DNA of 64,000 nt. It comes from Dehalobacterium formicoaceticum (lineage in GTDB: Bacteria; Bacillota; Dehalobacteriia; Dehalobacteriales; Dehalobacteriaceae). The stretch covers positions 2,238,501 through 2,302,500 of the forward strand of contig NZ_CP022121.1 of NCBI RefSeq assembly GCF_002224645.1, given 5' to 3'. Made by a program: the position numbers and the translations under genes. Below the pieces are notes generated by a model that saw only the letters and a list, made by a program, of their open reading frames with translations, searched no databases and was not told the origin of the DNA. Of this stretch, positions 34,794 through 44,733 are shown in pieces. Position 1 is the stretch's first letter. Every line of letters begins with the position of its first letter.

Positions 34794-35501
34794 ATGGTTG
34801 AAATATTATTGCTTGAAGATGAAATCTATACCAGAAGATTCTTTAAAAAATTATTATTGGAAAATCCACAGGTAACAAAAGTTTATGATACCTCCAGCGG
34901 TTCCCAGGCACAGATGATCGCCAAGCAGCACAGGCCTCATATTGCCATGCTTGATATTGAGCTTGGAGCAGATGAGCCGGCTAACGGTCTGGAAATAGCC
35001 AAGAGCATCTCCCATGAACTGCCGGAGGTTTACTTTATCTTTGTAACAGGCTATGCCCAATATGCAATTGATGCATTCGCCGTTCATCCCTTTGACTATA
35101 TCCTCAAACCGGTCAAAAGAGAAAAGATATCGGAAACCATCAGTAAGATTGCGGATAAGATAAAAAAGGATAAAAAACCCTCAAAAATAATTTTGGAGTT
35201 TAAAGGACAAACGGTCTTTATCGATCCGACAGAAATATTATTTATCGAGAAATCGGAAAAGAATACCATCGTACATACAAAAGAACGGGCTTACACAACA
35301 AGATACAGCATTAGCGGGTGGGAGCAAAGGCTTGATGGAAATTTTTTAAAGGTACACCAATCCTTTATCGTCAACAAAGCAAAAATCAGCAATATTACCA
35401 AATTGGAAAACAGATCCTTTGAAATTGAGTTTCTTGGTTATCATAAGAAAGCTAGGATGAGCCGTTATCAGTATGAAGAAATTAAAAATGAGCTGATCTG
35501 A
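34794..35501 (+). CDS. agrA: LytTR-family response regulator (AgrA-like)
   Basis: The 235-aa protein has a receiver domain with phosphoacceptor Asp54 (PHIAMLDIELG) and a C-terminal LytTR DNA-binding domain (about 130-235, with FIEKSEKNTIVHT and FLKVHQSFIVNKAKI). LytTR proteins bind direct repeats on one face of DNA, matching the two operators after the agrB genes. It is translated right after the AgrD-like gene. The kinase gene lies 9.7 kb upstream, so the agr genes form two separated groups. A single operator-like GTGGTTAAATAG lies just past its stop (35519-35530). Confidence 0.93.
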   Translation: MVEILLLEDEIYTRRFFKKLLLENPQVTKVYDTSSGSQAQMIAKQHRPHIAMLDIELGADEPANGLEIAKSISHELPEVYFIFVTGYAQYAIDAFAVHPFDYILKPVKREKISETISKIADKIKKDKKPSKIILEFKGQTVFIDPTEILFIEKSEKNTIVHTKERAYTTRYSISGWEQRLDGNFLKVHQSFIVNKAKISNITKLENRSFEIEFLGYHKKARMSRYQYEEIKNELI

Positions 35502-35563
35502 AACAGCATCATGATTAAGTGGTTAAATAGAGCACCTTCTTTATCAAAAGAAAAATGCCGGAT

Positions 35564-36106
35564 TTATCCGGCAAATTCTTCTGACCACTTATGAATCATA
35601 TGATGCAACTTTTCATGAACTCCATGACCGATAACTTCTTCTTCAAACTGCTCAAATTTTTCAAACATTTCATCCTGGAAAGCATCATCAAAAAGGCGGT
35701 CGGCTATAACAAATAAGTCATTATTTTCCTTATCAATATGATTTCTTAAGAGATCCCGATATTGAACAGCTGCCTTATTGAACTCAACCAAACTCTTTTC
35801 TGCCAGGGCTTGATTCATTTGCCCAATATATGACCTGGCGAGATCATGTTCTTGAAGCAGTTCACTAACGGATCCTCCCACGCTTACATCACCCTTGCTG
35901 ATTAATTCCTTAAAAAGATAATTTTCTTCTTTTCCATGATGGCATTTATCAGCAAATATCTTCAGAAAATAGACCAGCTCATCATAATATCTCAGTTTAA
36001 GATCCTCCGCCTTGGTTTGATCTGCCATCATTTTATCCAATATTTCCAACACATGTAAGATGCTATTATGTTCATTGATCAGATCTTTCGTTGCCTGTCC
36101 CATCAT
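35564..36106 (-). CDS. Hemerythrin-like di-iron protein
   Basis: A 180-aa four-helix protein of the HHE type. It has INEHNSILHVLEIL (first His/Glu), CHHGKEENYLF, LLQEHDLARSYI and RNHIDKENNDLF, the ligand pattern of hemerythrin domains. Such proteins bind oxygen or help repair iron-sulfur centres in anaerobes. The start is an ATG following AGGAGAA. It is followed by a cupin gene in the same direction upstream, and a GCCGGAT hairpin overlaps its 3' end. Confidence 0.9.
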   Translation of the reverse strand: MMGQATKDLINEHNSILHVLEILDKMMADQTKAEDLKLRYYDELVYFLKIFADKCHHGKEENYLFKELISKGDVSVGGSVSELLQEHDLARSYIGQMNQALAEKSLVEFNKAAVQYRDLLRNHIDKENNDLFVIADRLFDDAFQDEMFEKFEQFEEEVIGHGVHEKLHHMIHKWSEEFAG

Positions 36107-36192
36107 CAATTCTCCTATTTCTAATTTATTTTATTCTTAATGCTTAATGTTTAGTTAATAGTAAATAGTGATTAAAGATTAGCGATTAGTAA

Positions 36193-36516
36193 TTAATTTT
36201 TAGGCGCCGGTGCCTTAAGGACCGTTATTTCCAAGATATTTTCGTGCAGGTTCTTAACATTCATTTTGGTTTTATAGGGAATTTTCAGGACACAGCCTGC
36301 CTCATATTCGTGAATTTCCTGGTCATCAAGCTGAATGGATAATTTCCCTCTTAATACAGTCATATAGACATTGGAATTTGAATAATGCTCGGGTAGGCCT
36401 TGATCCTTTGGGAAAACCATATGCAAATAATGTACATTTTCATCCTGAATCAGTTTTTCTACAGTTTTTTCATCAGTCACTTTCAAATTACAAACCTGTT
36501 CAATCATAATTTTCAC
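36193..36516 (-). CDS. Small cupin-domain protein
   Basis: The 107-aa single-domain protein contains LPEHYSNSNVYMTVLRGKLSI and a second strand set ending YKTKMNVKNL, fitting a cupin fold. The first cupin motif keeps one His and no full metal triad, so catalysis is uncertain. It may be a sensor or small-molecule-binding protein. It shares strand with the hemerythrin gene 84 bp further downstream, and both could respond to oxygen. Confidence 0.78.
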   Translation of the reverse strand: MKIMIEQVCNLKVTDEKTVEKLIQDENVHYLHMVFPKDQGLPEHYSNSNVYMTVLRGKLSIQLDDQEIHEYEAGCVLKIPYKTKMNVKNLHENILEITVLKAPAPKN

Positions 36517-36635
36517 CCCTTATCAGGAAATTTATTACCTTAATTATACACTAATTATACAGTCTTTTCCTAGGGTAATATGTAACATTTGTTACGACAG
36601 CATAAATTATTGCAAGCAATAATATAGGTTCCAGG

Positions 36636-37940
36636 TTAATCAGTGCTTTCTTCGTAAGGGGTGGCAATTTCCAGGGTGGAAAGAGTGCTCTGCGCAACAT
36701 CATCTTCATTATGCATCAGGACACTGCGCATATCGAAACCGCTGGGGTTCTGGAAGATGCGCAGCTCAAACTCCGGTGCCACCGCAAAGAGATGGTCAAA
36801 GACATCAGCCTGAATGGCCTCGTAAGCCCCCCAGCGGATATCATTGGTAAAACAGTAAATCTCCAAAGGCAAACCATTTTCATCAGGAGCAAGCTGACGC
36901 ACCATAATGGACATGCCCTTATGAATCAGAGGATGATCCTGCAAGTAATTTTGAATATAGATGCGAAAGGTGCCAATGTTGGTTAAGCTTCGGCCATTTA
37001 CTCTGGCGGCTTGATCGATCTTATTGCGGGCATTGTAAACCGCAATCTCCATTTCTTTATTTTCGATGTAGGCGGTGAGAAAATGAATTTTCTTGAAGCG
37101 CTCCAGCATCTCCGGGGAGCAGAACCGAATGCTGGTAATATCGATATAGATCGAGCGTTTAATGCGCCGGCCGCCGCTGTCCTGCATGCCGCGCCAGTTT
37201 TTGAAGGAGTCGGAGATGAAGGCATAGCTGGGAATCATCGTGACCGTATTATCAAAGTTTTTAACTTTCACCGTGGTTAATGAAATATCTACGATCTCGC
37301 CGTCTCCATTGTATTTCGGCATTTCCACCCAATCCCCGACGCGGACCATATCATTGGCCGACAACTGCACCCCTGCCACAAACCCCAAAATCGAATCTTT
37401 GAAGATCAGCATCAGTACTGCGGAAAGGGCACCAAGACCGCTTAAGAGCAGAAGGGGACTCCTTTCGATGAGGATGGAGACAAGTGAGATGCCTCCAACA
37501 ATGAAGATCATGATCTTTATTACTTGAATAACACCTTTCAGAGGCCTGGATTTGGAAACTTCAAAGCTCTGATAAATATCGTTTACCGCATTGAGAAAAG
37601 CATTTAAGGCTGAAATAATTACGCCAATAATGTAAAAAATTACAAACTTTTCGATCCAGATTTGGTAAGCTGGGAATGAAGGAGCAGAATAGTAAATGAT
37701 TATAGCCGGTACTAGATGGGAGAATTTATGGAACACCTTATGCTCCTGAAAAATATCGGCCCATTGGAGTTTGTTCTTTTTGATGACATGTGCGATCAAA
37801 CGCAAGACGATTTTTTTCGTCACAAAATTAGCCAGCACACAGAGCAATACAACCAGCAGGAACATGACGGCCTGAGACAAATAGCCGGCTGCTGCCTCAC
37901 CCATGCCATAACCCATAAAAAATTCCTTGGATAATTTCAT
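36636..37940 (-). CDS. Mechanosensitive ion channel, MscS family (YbdG-like)
   Basis: The 434-aa protein has about five N-terminal helices, then the MscS pore and beta domain (GLGALSAVLMLIFKDSILGFVAGVQ, MVRVGDWVEMP, DGEIVDISLTTVKVKNFDN). A soluble C-terminal domain is larger than in MscS and like the YbdG/MscM class. It releases solutes on osmotic down-shock. I use the ATG preceded by GAGGAGC, five codons inside the longest frame. Confidence 0.92.
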   Translation of the reverse strand: MKLSKEFFMGYGMGEAAAGYLSQAVMFLLVVLLCVLANFVTKKIVLRLIAHVIKKNKLQWADIFQEHKVFHKFSHLVPAIIIYYSAPSFPAYQIWIEKFVIFYIIGVIISALNAFLNAVNDIYQSFEVSKSRPLKGVIQVIKIMIFIVGGISLVSILIERSPLLLLSGLGALSAVLMLIFKDSILGFVAGVQLSANDMVRVGDWVEMPKYNGDGEIVDISLTTVKVKNFDNTVTMIPSYAFISDSFKNWRGMQDSGGRRIKRSIYIDITSIRFCSPEMLERFKKIHFLTAYIENKEMEIAVYNARNKIDQAARVNGRSLTNIGTFRIYIQNYLQDHPLIHKGMSIMVRQLAPDENGLPLEIYCFTNDIRWGAYEAIQADVFDHLFAVAPEFELRIFQNPSGFDMRSVLMHNEDDVAQSTLSTLEIATPYEESTD

Positions 37941-38276
37941 AATGCAGCTCCTCAATATGAGATAGTTTTGATTAGAGTACCGAATAATATATGTGACATT
38001 TTACCTCACATTATATTCTATATCAACCCAAAAATATACCTGAAGGGGGACAGGGGGACAGGTCCATCGTCCCGCGGGGGCAAGCTAGACAAGCAATATC
38101 GTTTTATAACAGGAGGGGATTTCCGTTAAATTGGGCTGATTGGTCCCAATGATTTAATTGGTTAAATTGGTTTCAGTGGTTTAAATTGAAAAATCTGTTG
38201 CAGGATAAAGCCAGATAAAGGAGAATTAATTTTAAATTGAACTATTTAATTGAAATAATGAGGGGAAGGAAAGGGG
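37941..38276. other. Intergenic region with REP-like sequence
   Basis: At about 38045-38080 lies a GGGGGACAGGGGGACAGG tract with a cgtcccgcggggg part, a variant of the REP-like palindrome. After it the sequence is AT-rich with ggttaaattggtt repeats leading to the aldehyde dehydrogenase gene. No gene is seen. Confidence 0.5.
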
Positions 38277-39710
38277 ATGAAAAGTATGAAAAAATATAAA
38301 ATCTTAATCAATGGGGAATGGATTGAAACCGGGAAATGGATTGATGTTGTGGACAAGTATCACCTGAAGCCCTTTGCGTCTATAGCAGCAGCCAATGCGG
38401 ATCTTGTTGGAGGGGCAGTTGCTGCTGCCGATAAAGCCTGGCGAGAAAAACCTTTGACTCCTTTTCAGCGCTACGAAATACTGATGAATAGCGGGGAAAT
38501 TCTGAAAAGGCGCCAAGATGAAGTGGCTGAAACCATTTCTCAAGAAGTGGGCAAGACCTTTAAAGAAGCAAAGGTTGAGGCGGGGAGAGTAATTAACAAT
38601 TTCATTATTGCCGCGGAAGAAAGCAAGCGCATTGTGGGAGAGATCATACCTGCTGATGCCATTCAAGGCAATGAAAACCGTTTTTGTTTTACCATGCGCC
38701 AACCGAAAGGCGTCATTGGATGCATTACCCCCTTTAATTTCCCTTTTAATTTAGTTGCCCACAAGGTTTGTCCGGCGCTGGCTGCGGGTAACGCCGTCGT
38801 GTTAAAACCCGCTTCTGCAACGCCGATTTCCTCAGTTATGATGTGCGAGATCTTGGAGGAGGCCGGGCTTCCTGCCGGCTATATCAATCTGGTTCCCGGA
38901 GCGGGGGAAGAGATTGGCCATGCCCTGTTGGAAAATCAGGATATTGCCTTTTATTCCTTTACCGGTTCCCCTAAGGTGGGGAAAGAGATCGCCCAAAAAA
39001 CCGGTTTGCGTCAATGCTCCTTAGAACTTGGCTCAAATTCCGGTGTAATAGTCACAGCCGATGCTTCTTTAGATTTAGCCGTGGAAAAATGCCTCCGGAT
39101 GGCAATGGCAAATGCCGGGCAGGTTTGTATTTCGGTGCAGCGGGTATTGGTGGAAGAAAAAATAAAAAATGATTTTATGGACTTAATGCTGGAAAAAGTT
39201 AAAGAACTAAAAGTAGGAGATCCTTTTGATCCCGAGACAGATATTGGCCCTATGATCAGTGAAAAAGAAGCGTTGCGCACAGAAGCATGGGTGGAGGAAG
39301 CCGCCCGTCAGGGGGCCCTTGTCTTACATGGCGGGAAAAGAATTAAAGGTGCCTTATTTGAACCGACCATTATTGATCAAATTACTTCCGATATGAAAAT
39401 GTGGTGTGAAGAAGTCTTTGCCCCTGTTTTATGTGTCGCTACCTTCAAGGAATTTGATGAGGCTCTGCAAAAAATTAATGATTCCAAGTATGGCCTCCAG
39501 GCGGGTGTTTTTACCTCAAATATCAATAAAGCATTGGAAGCGGCAAAGGTTATCCAAACCGGCGGGGTCATTATTAATGACGCACCCAGCTATCGGGTGG
39601 ATAACGGGCCATATGGCGGGATCAAAGAATCAGGTATAGGAAAAGAAGGGGTAAAATATGCAATCGAAGAGATGACCAATTTAAAAGTTATTGCCGTGAA
39701 TCTGAATTAG
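38277..39710 (+). CDS. NAD(P)-dependent aldehyde dehydrogenase
   Basis: The 477-aa protein has all marks of the ALDH superfamily: PFNFPFNLVAHKVCPALAAG, FTGSPKVGKEIA (cofactor loop), LELGSNSG (general base Glu), NAGQVCISVQRVLV (catalytic Cys) and EEVFAPVL. It oxidises an aldehyde to the acid; similarity in style is to lactaldehyde or glyceraldehyde-3-phosphate dehydrogenases of the GapN branch, which I cannot separate by eye. The start follows GGAAAGGGG. It is a single gene. Confidence 0.93.
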   Translation: MKSMKKYKILINGEWIETGKWIDVVDKYHLKPFASIAAANADLVGGAVAAADKAWREKPLTPFQRYEILMNSGEILKRRQDEVAETISQEVGKTFKEAKVEAGRVINNFIIAAEESKRIVGEIIPADAIQGNENRFCFTMRQPKGVIGCITPFNFPFNLVAHKVCPALAAGNAVVLKPASATPISSVMMCEILEEAGLPAGYINLVPGAGEEIGHALLENQDIAFYSFTGSPKVGKEIAQKTGLRQCSLELGSNSGVIVTADASLDLAVEKCLRMAMANAGQVCISVQRVLVEEKIKNDFMDLMLEKVKELKVGDPFDPETDIGPMISEKEALRTEAWVEEAARQGALVLHGGKRIKGALFEPTIIDQITSDMKMWCEEVFAPVLCVATFKEFDEALQKINDSKYGLQAGVFTSNINKALEAAKVIQTGGVIINDAPSYRVDNGPYGGIKESGIGKEGVKYAIEEMTNLKVIAVNLN

Positions 39711-40011
39711 CGATGATATGCAATAACCGGACTAGCTGGGAAAATGGCTGTGTGTGGACAGCCTGGCATATTCCCTATTATTTGGTTTTTTACCGGAGGC
39801 AGATATCCAAGCAGTAATGCCGGTCAGCCGGGCTGTCTAAGGGAGTTCAGTATGAGGAATAATAAGAATAAGCGACCAAATAACTAAAACGACCGTTTAG
39901 ATCAGTTTAAGTCTTCGTCATCCATGCCCTTTAGAGGGCATAGTGATAAGAAGCACATAATTCCCCTCCGGCAATATACTAATTAAGACAGAGTTTTTAG
40001 GAGGGAATATT
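39711..40011. other. Intergenic region with long inverted repeat
   Basis: GACAGCCTGGC (about 39757) and GCCGGGCTGTC (about 39830) are imperfectly inverted across about 60 bp, so a structured RNA is possible. No T run follows, and no known riboswitch class was recognised. Confidence 0.4.
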
Positions 40012-40683
40012 ATGCTGTTTATTTCTTTACTGTTGTTTGCCTTAGCAGTCAGCATTGACGGATTCGGCGTCGGTTTTGCCTATGGGATGAAGAATATTAT
40101 TATACCGATGCGCTCCTTGTTGATCATTTGTTTCACATCCGCATCGGCGATAGCCGCATCAATGTTTTTTGGCCAAGTGATTGTATCATTCATTCCACTT
40201 GAAACGGCCCGCTTGATAGGTGCTTTAATATTATCCGGAATCGGCTTATTGATGTTAATCCATGCTTGGGTTCAAAGAAGTGAGAAAAGTGAGGGAAATG
40301 AGGAAAGTAAGAAAGAAACATTATCCGGAACTGAGGAAAAGAAAGTGCTGGTGAGTTTCAAGATCATTCCCTTAGGCATCTTGATCCAAATCCTGAAAGA
40401 GCCCGGTCACGCCGATATGGATAAGTCCGGTACTATTGACGTGAAAGAAGCCTTGATCCTGGGGGTTGCTTTGGCGATGGATGCCCTGGCGGCCGGTTTT
40501 GCCGCTGCATTTGCCGGATTTCCCCCATTATGGACAGCATTGATGGTTGGGCTATGCAAATTTATCATCCTTCCTGCTGCAGTTAGACTAGGCCGGCTCA
40601 GTGCAAATAATCAGTTGATTAAGAAATCCGCTTTTATTCCTGGTTTATTAATATTGATTTTGGGACTGAGTAAGCTCAGGTAA
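40012..40683 (+). CDS. ytaF: YtaF-family sporulation membrane protein
   Basis: The 223-aa protein has six helices in two similar halves (ALAVSIDGFGVGFAYGMKN and GVALAMDALAAGFAAAFAG), related to MntP/LysE-like exporters. Between the halves is a hydrophilic loop containing HADMDKSGTIDVKEA, which looks like a calcium-binding EF-hand loop. YtaF genes are expressed during sporulation in Bacillus; the transported ion is unknown. A strong terminator lies about 90 bp downstream. Confidence 0.9.
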   Translation: MLFISLLLFALAVSIDGFGVGFAYGMKNIIIPMRSLLIICFTSASAIAASMFFGQVIVSFIPLETARLIGALILSGIGLLMLIHAWVQRSEKSEGNEESKKETLSGTEEKKVLVSFKIIPLGILIQILKEPGHADMDKSGTIDVKEALILGVALAMDALAAGFAAAFAGFPPLWTALMVGLCKFIILPAAVRLGRLSANNQLIKKSAFIPGLLILILGLSKLR

Positions 40684-40769
40684 CAATATAATATTTGCAT
40701 CTCCTCCGTTTGATCAATGCAGAACTGGGCGAAAAGGGTTAAATAAGTAACATTCATTTTATGCATCGC

Positions 40770-40815
40770 GGAAAAGGCGGAACGGTCAGAATTGCTGACC
40801 GTTCCGCCTTTTCCC
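40770..40815 (+). terminator. Terminator after ytaF
   Basis: A near-perfect 20-bp stem (GAAAAGGCGGAACGGTCAG and complement) with a short loop is followed by ccctta. Its A-rich 5' side and T-rich 3' side support use on either strand. Confidence 0.85.
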
Positions 40816-41139
40816 TTATTATTTAAAGATTAACATAATAAGGACATTACTAGGGAAATATTTTGCTTCTTATAAATATATCTATTTACAACCATACTAT
40901 TCAGTGTTGCTATATAGTGGCAGTAAGTAATACAGAATATGTGTCATACAGAATAGCGAGGGACGGTTTTTGACCCTTTTTTTCGGGCGTTTCATAGATG
41001 ACATTCGGAATTTCAGAGTCCATGCTTGAATTTCTCATGGCTGGACTATATAGTGATAAATATAGAACATATAAACAAACAGGAATTCGCCGGACAGGTT
41101 TATTTGTCAGATTATTTACAAAATAAAGGGGAGCATAAC
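40816..41139. other. Intergenic region with partial REP-like site
   Basis: Only gagggacggtttttgaccc (about 40963-40985), a half-conserved relative of the REP-like palindromes, was found. Codons upstream of 41140 are open but lack coding character. Confidence 0.4.
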
Positions 41140-41505
41140 ATGGAATATAAAATATTAGGTAAACAAAATGACATTGCGCTGATTATTACTGATGAGGTTG
41201 TTATCAAGGATGCTCAATCCGCATTAGATTTGATTGCGTCTGCGCAATACGAAACTGATTGCGATAAACTTATAATATACAAGTCATGCGTGGCTGATGA
41301 GTTTTTTGTTTTAAGCACCGGAATTGCAGGCGAAATATTGCAGAAGTTCATCAACTATCGTAAAAAAGTCGCCATTGTCGGAGATTACTCAAAATACACA
41401 AGCAAACCTCTTAAGGACTTTATATATGAAAGCAACAAAGGAAACAGTATTTATTTTTTGTCAAGCATAGATGAAGCTGTGCTTAAGTTAGATAGTGCTG
41501 AATGA
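41140..41505 (+). CDS. DUF4180 protein
   Basis: The 121-aa protein has the DUF4180 pattern: DAQSALDLIASAQYETDCDKLII, LSTGIAGEILQKFINYR and YTSKPLKDFIYESN. The function of this family is unknown; it is related in style to STAS-like small proteins. I chose the ATG after AAAGGGGAG, 38 codons inside the longest open frame. Confidence 0.85.
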   Translation: MEYKILGKQNDIALIITDEVVIKDAQSALDLIASAQYETDCDKLIIYKSCVADEFFVLSTGIAGEILQKFINYRKKVAIVGDYSKYTSKPLKDFIYESNKGNSIYFLSSIDEAVLKLDSAE

Positions 41506-41616
41506 GCCTAACACATCTTTAGAAGATCCTTCATATCGATGTGAATGTCGCAGACGATATTCAACTAAGCGCTACGGATACACGGTGTGAAAAAAATGAA
41601 AAAAAGTGGTGAAGCT

Positions 41617-43119
41617 ATGAAAATAAAGAAGATTGTTAACATAACGATAATTGCTTTATGTTTATGTCTTGCGGCAGGGGTTGGTGTCTTTATATATAAT
41701 GCTGAAAGCTCTTATAAAATAAACAACGATTTTGAAAGCGTTCCTCTTCAGTTCAACCCAGACGATTCTTCCTCATCTTATCAAATGAATAATGTAGAAG
41801 TAACTGTATATGGCGGCTTTATTAAAGGAACCAAAAAGGATAAAAATGGAACAAAAAGCCTTGTTATCAGGGCATTATCACCGCTGCCTTCTATGAAAAT
41901 TAAAGGAAAGACAACTGGCAATATCTCGTTGAGACTTGAAAATATAAACCCTGATTTCTATGCAAAGAGTATTATTGCAAACAACCTACCGACTGCAAAA
42001 GTGGCGGTCAACACCTTGCAGTTAAGTGTAGCATTTGATGTCGGGGAAATCATTAATATCGAACCCGTACAGCCGACCGGAACAGATAGTTCGGGAAAAA
42101 ATAAATATGTAATACTCGGGGATAATCGGGACGGTTATGATACATTTGCACAGATTATACAGCAGGCAAACGGATTAAATCCGGTATTTGTTATTGACAA
42201 TGGGGACTTAGTATTCAGTGGAAAACCAAACCAATATAGATTGTTTGACAAGACGGTGGGAAACATATCTACGACACTTTGCACGACTATGGGCAATCAT
42301 GATATTCGTGGGAATGGCAGGGACATATATACCATGTTGTACGGCCCCGCTTATTATTCTTTTGATTTCGCAGATAGTCATTTTGTGTTTTTGGATTCAT
42401 CCCCAGGTTGGGCGGAAAAACAAGCAATTTCAGACGAACAATATACCTGGCTGGAAAATGATTTAAAAAAGGCACAGGGTAAAAGTATTTTTGTTATTAG
42501 CCATATACCACCTCAAGACCCGCGAAGTGATGTAACAAAAAATGAAATCCCAAATTATGTAAATGAAGTGAAAGAAAACGGAAATTGGTTGGAAGAAAAA
42601 TTAAATAACTACAGTGAAAGCAAAAGCATGAATCATGGTTTCCAGGATCCAAATGAAGCGGCCAAGTTCGAAAATCTCATGAGTACCTATCGTGTAGATA
42701 CTGTTTACTTATCTCATATTCACAGCTATCTGGAATACACAAAAGACGGTGTTCGTTATCTTATTACTGGCGGTGCAGGAGCAGAGCTTTTGACAAAAGA
42801 TAGCTATTATCATTATATGATAGCAAAAATTGGTGATGTTAAAACTGCAACAATAGTTGAATTGCCATCACCAGCAAACAACTATATTTCGCGATATGGG
42901 GCAACTATACAATTATTCGCTAATGCGATGTATGAAGAAAATCCTGTTCCAGTTGTTTTTGTGATTGCCGGACTTGTTCTGCTCCTGATCTTACTGATCA
43001 TCAAGCTCTATCTTTGGAAAAAGCAACCCCTTGAGTCTTTATGGAAATGGCTAATTGATGTAGCCATATTTGCTGTGAAACGGTTTAAAGAATTGTTTAG
43101 TAACAAAAGTGGAAACTAA
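41617..43119 (+). CDS. Membrane-anchored metallophosphoesterase
   Basis: Helices near both ends (about 5-26 and 446-468) flank an outside domain. This has a beta-rich N-terminal part and a calcineurin-like phosphoesterase domain with GDNRDG, DNGDLVF, GNHDIRG, SHIPP and SHIHSYLE. The metal ligands are in the usual order, though the last motif has Ser for Gly (SHIH). Substrates of such surface phosphoesterases include nucleotides, phospholipids and cell-wall phosphates. The start could be the GTG at 41587; the ATG used has a GGTGAAG site. Confidence 0.9.
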   Translation: MKIKKIVNITIIALCLCLAAGVGVFIYNAESSYKINNDFESVPLQFNPDDSSSSYQMNNVEVTVYGGFIKGTKKDKNGTKSLVIRALSPLPSMKIKGKTTGNISLRLENINPDFYAKSIIANNLPTAKVAVNTLQLSVAFDVGEIINIEPVQPTGTDSSGKNKYVILGDNRDGYDTFAQIIQQANGLNPVFVIDNGDLVFSGKPNQYRLFDKTVGNISTTLCTTMGNHDIRGNGRDIYTMLYGPAYYSFDFADSHFVFLDSSPGWAEKQAISDEQYTWLENDLKKAQGKSIFVISHIPPQDPRSDVTKNEIPNYVNEVKENGNWLEEKLNNYSESKSMNHGFQDPNEAAKFENLMSTYRVDTVYLSHIHSYLEYTKDGVRYLITGGAGAELLTKDSYYHYMIAKIGDVKTATIVELPSPANNYISRYGATIQLFANAMYEENPVPVVFVIAGLVLLLILLIIKLYLWKKQPLESLWKWLIDVAIFAVKRFKELFSNKSGN

Positions 43120-43172
43120 AGGAAAGTGATTAATTTCAAGATCTAGATCATCTAATTGTGGAGGTACCATCA

Positions 43173-43661
<489 letters not shown>

Positions 43662-43696
43662 AAACGGGATATTTTAAAGAAGCATCTGAGACAGAT

Positions 43697-44581
43697 TTAT
43701 CTTTTTTTAAGCAACTCTAAAAATTTAAGTACATCCTCTTCTGGATCAATTGAATACAGAAGCCCATATGGGAGTCTATAATTCCAGCTCATCGGTAATG
43801 TGACAAGTGAAGGGTGAACATCTTTCCAACATTCTAAAGTTAAGAGGGGATGTCTTGTTTGCTCACATTTGTTAAACACTTCCATATCGTAAAATTGTGG
43901 TGTATCTTCGATGTGAATTTGGGGATGGTTTTGTTCTATTTCATTTCTGATTTCATCAATAGTATGGGAATCTCCACGTTTCACAATCATTAGGGATTCA
44001 CCATATAAATCTGTTATGTCAATCTGCTGTTTCGAAGCAAGGGAATGTCCGCGAGGAACTGCACAGCCTATCTGATAGGTTCCAAGTTCAAAGAAATTGC
44101 AGCGGTTCAGCCATTGTGCTGAATCGCAGGCTGCAACCAGAAAATCAAATTTTTCTCCCAATGCGGATACCTCGGTTAAAATACCTTCATGCTTATCCTC
44201 AAAAGGAACGATGTTCAGTTTATACCCTGGAAAATAGTCATCTACTTGATACCACAAGTCCATAAATGGTTTACAGGGATTTAGTATCGAGGTTCCGACA
44301 CAAAATGTGGTCTCTGCTGTCTCCATGATTTGTCGGGCTTCCATAATCGCTTTATCCGAATATGTAAACAGATATTTTGAGTGTTTATAAATGACCTTGC
44401 CTGCTTCCGTTAAATTGACACCTTGATTCGTTCGCTCAAAAAGTTTTAGATTCAGGTGTTTTTCCAGTGAATTAATTTGCTTCATAATGGCAGTAGATGA
44501 GATAAATAATTTTTCTGCAGCTTTTGTAAAACTTCCATAGTCTGCGACAGAGACAAAAGTGGTAAGCCGGCTATTATACAT
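43697..44581 (-). CDS. LysR-family transcriptional regulator
   Basis: The 294-aa protein starts with a winged HTH (TFVSVADYGSFTKAAEKLFISST) and continues with a periplasmic-binding-like effector domain. The start is the ATG after TGGAGGT. It is divergent from the flavodoxin and aldo/keto reductase genes, the usual layout for LysR regulators and their targets, so it likely controls them, maybe in response to an aldehyde or redox signal. Confidence 0.92.
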   Translation of the reverse strand: MYNSRLTTFVSVADYGSFTKAAEKLFISSTAIMKQINSLEKHLNLKLFERTNQGVNLTEAGKVIYKHSKYLFTYSDKAIMEARQIMETAETTFCVGTSILNPCKPFMDLWYQVDDYFPGYKLNIVPFEDKHEGILTEVSALGEKFDFLVAACDSAQWLNRCNFFELGTYQIGCAVPRGHSLASKQQIDITDLYGESLMIVKRGDSHTIDEIRNEIEQNHPQIHIEDTPQFYDMEVFNKCEQTRHPLLTLECWKDVHPSLVTLPMSWNYRLPYGLLYSIDPEEDVLKFLELLKKR

Positions 44582-44733
44582 ATTTACCTCCATTCATCGC
44601 ATAAACCTTCGGTTGATATGATGCTATCAGATATGTTCTTCCGTGTCAAGAATGAGGACTGTATAATAAAGCAGTAAAGATAAACCCTGTAAAGATAAAG
44701 CAATGAAATTATAAAGTTCAAAAGGAGGTTACT

